Of a stretch of DNA of 64,000 nucleotides, positions 63,370 to 64,000 are shown piece by piece (positions within the stretch are counted from its first letter, which is position 1; each line of letters begins with the position of its first letter). The notes beneath the pieces were generated by a model that had not been told where the DNA came from, did no database searches, and saw nothing but the letters and a program-made list of their open reading frames with translations. Both the position numbers and the translations under genes were made by a program. Location: assembly GCA_037953745.1 (NCBI GenBank), contig JBAKBP010000762.1, positions 124,001 through 188,000 of the forward strand. The letters are read 5' to 3'. The stretch comes from Lithodes maja (taxonomy: Eukaryota > Arthropoda > Malacostraca > Decapoda > Lithodidae).

Positions 63370-64000
63370 TATAAATACCAGCTCGATTGTCTTCATTATT
63401 CTTAAGTTATAAGATGTTAAGGGGTCAGGATTTGTGCCAGGTTAGCTGATATGGGGTTTAGAGGGACACGATCGGGTTTTGAGACAAATTTTTGTATTTT
63501 CATCCGAGAATTACAAGCTAAAAAACGACAACAACCTAACCGTGAGACCCTGCCTTTAATGAGTGAGCAGCATTGGAGTTTAACCTAACAAGTGCGCATG
63601 GGGGTAATTGGAAACGTCCCCCTGTGCTGACGTATTTGAGGTGTTTCCGTCACTAAAATATTCATTGTACCATTAATAGCATTAATACTTATCCATATGC
63701 GCCTATTATGGGTTGATTATAAAGGTATTAACCTGAAACAACAATAAAACGAGTGAAAACAGCGTTTGGATGGTCAAAATCGGAGATATAGCCCGCGAGT
63801 TGTATAATGTATGGGTGAGGCAACCTGCTTTCCCGCCAATTTCCCCCAAGGCCACTGAGACACAGTCGATCGATACTCTCTCTCTCTCTCTTGCACTCGC
63901 TTGCCATCAGTGATGACAACACCCTGCTTGCAACTCGCTAATGTTAGCACGAAAATATACCTCAGAATAAGGGAATAACAGGGAAAATAGGTGATAACTG
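63370..64000. other. No recognisable feature
   Basis: A short (CT)n at 63876-63890; no gene or matchable repeat. Confidence 0.4.

Overview
This is a eukaryotic, repeat-saturated piece of nuclear DNA, most probably from an arthropod. A decapod crustacean is my best guess, from the mix of CR1-like, Jockey-like and RTE-like LINEs, abundant (TA)n, (CT)n and (CA)n tracts, and tRNA-derived SINEs; this is inference, not a species call. I see no rRNA, no CRISPR array and no bacterial-type operon. There is one 200-base assembly gap (20515-20714). Almost everything recognisable is a mobile element, a relic of one, or a tandem repeat. The only host-gene candidates are two exons of an unidentified membrane protein at 2290-2972.

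Layout. 1-5.9 kb: a Harbinger-type MITE, a Jockey-like LINE with a 5' inversion, the two host-like exons, a minus-strand RTE-like 3' end with another LINE 3' end nested in it, the 3' end of a second LINE type, and a TTAA-flanked MITE. 6-12 kb: a TIR element carrying a 22-bp x14 minisatellite, and a 60-unit array of a 29-bp repeat (8469-10217). 12.4-20.3 kb: CT-rich arrays with two near-identical CR1-clade LINEs; one (about 14331-18685) is nearly full length, with an SGNH-esterase ORF1 and an EEP plus RT ORF2 broken by one in-frame TAG. 20.7-31 kb: a 132-bp-arm inverted pair of tRNA-like repeats, a TIR element with an 8-bp target duplication, a LINE RT ORF of 587 residues, a solo-LTR candidate, and the C-terminal part of an element with an R2-like zinc knuckle and RHD nuclease motif. 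31-36 kb: SINEs, MITEs, an LTR candidate and an internally deleted MULE.

36244-43395 is the most coherent unit: a 7.15-kb PIF/Harbinger DNA transposon with 20-bp TIRs and TTA target duplications. It carries a four-exon MADF-domain gene on the plus strand and a DDE transposase gene on the minus strand, convergent. A CR1 fragment sits in a tandem repeat between them. 43.4-64 kb: mostly MITEs, LINE fragments and nested insertions, including a MITE inside a MITE (59473-60167), a CR1 inside a MITE (48967-50256) and a CR1 inside a Jockey-like LINE (53.9-57.4 kb).

How the genes work together. In the Harbinger element the MADF protein would bind element ends and assist the DDE transposase, as known for this superfamily. 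In the CR1 element ORF1 and ORF2 would form the retrotransposition RNP. Both elements carry breaks. I found no clearly new enzymatic system; the most unusual features are structural: nested insertions with readable junctions, microsatellite-associated insertions, and tandem arrays inside TIR elements.
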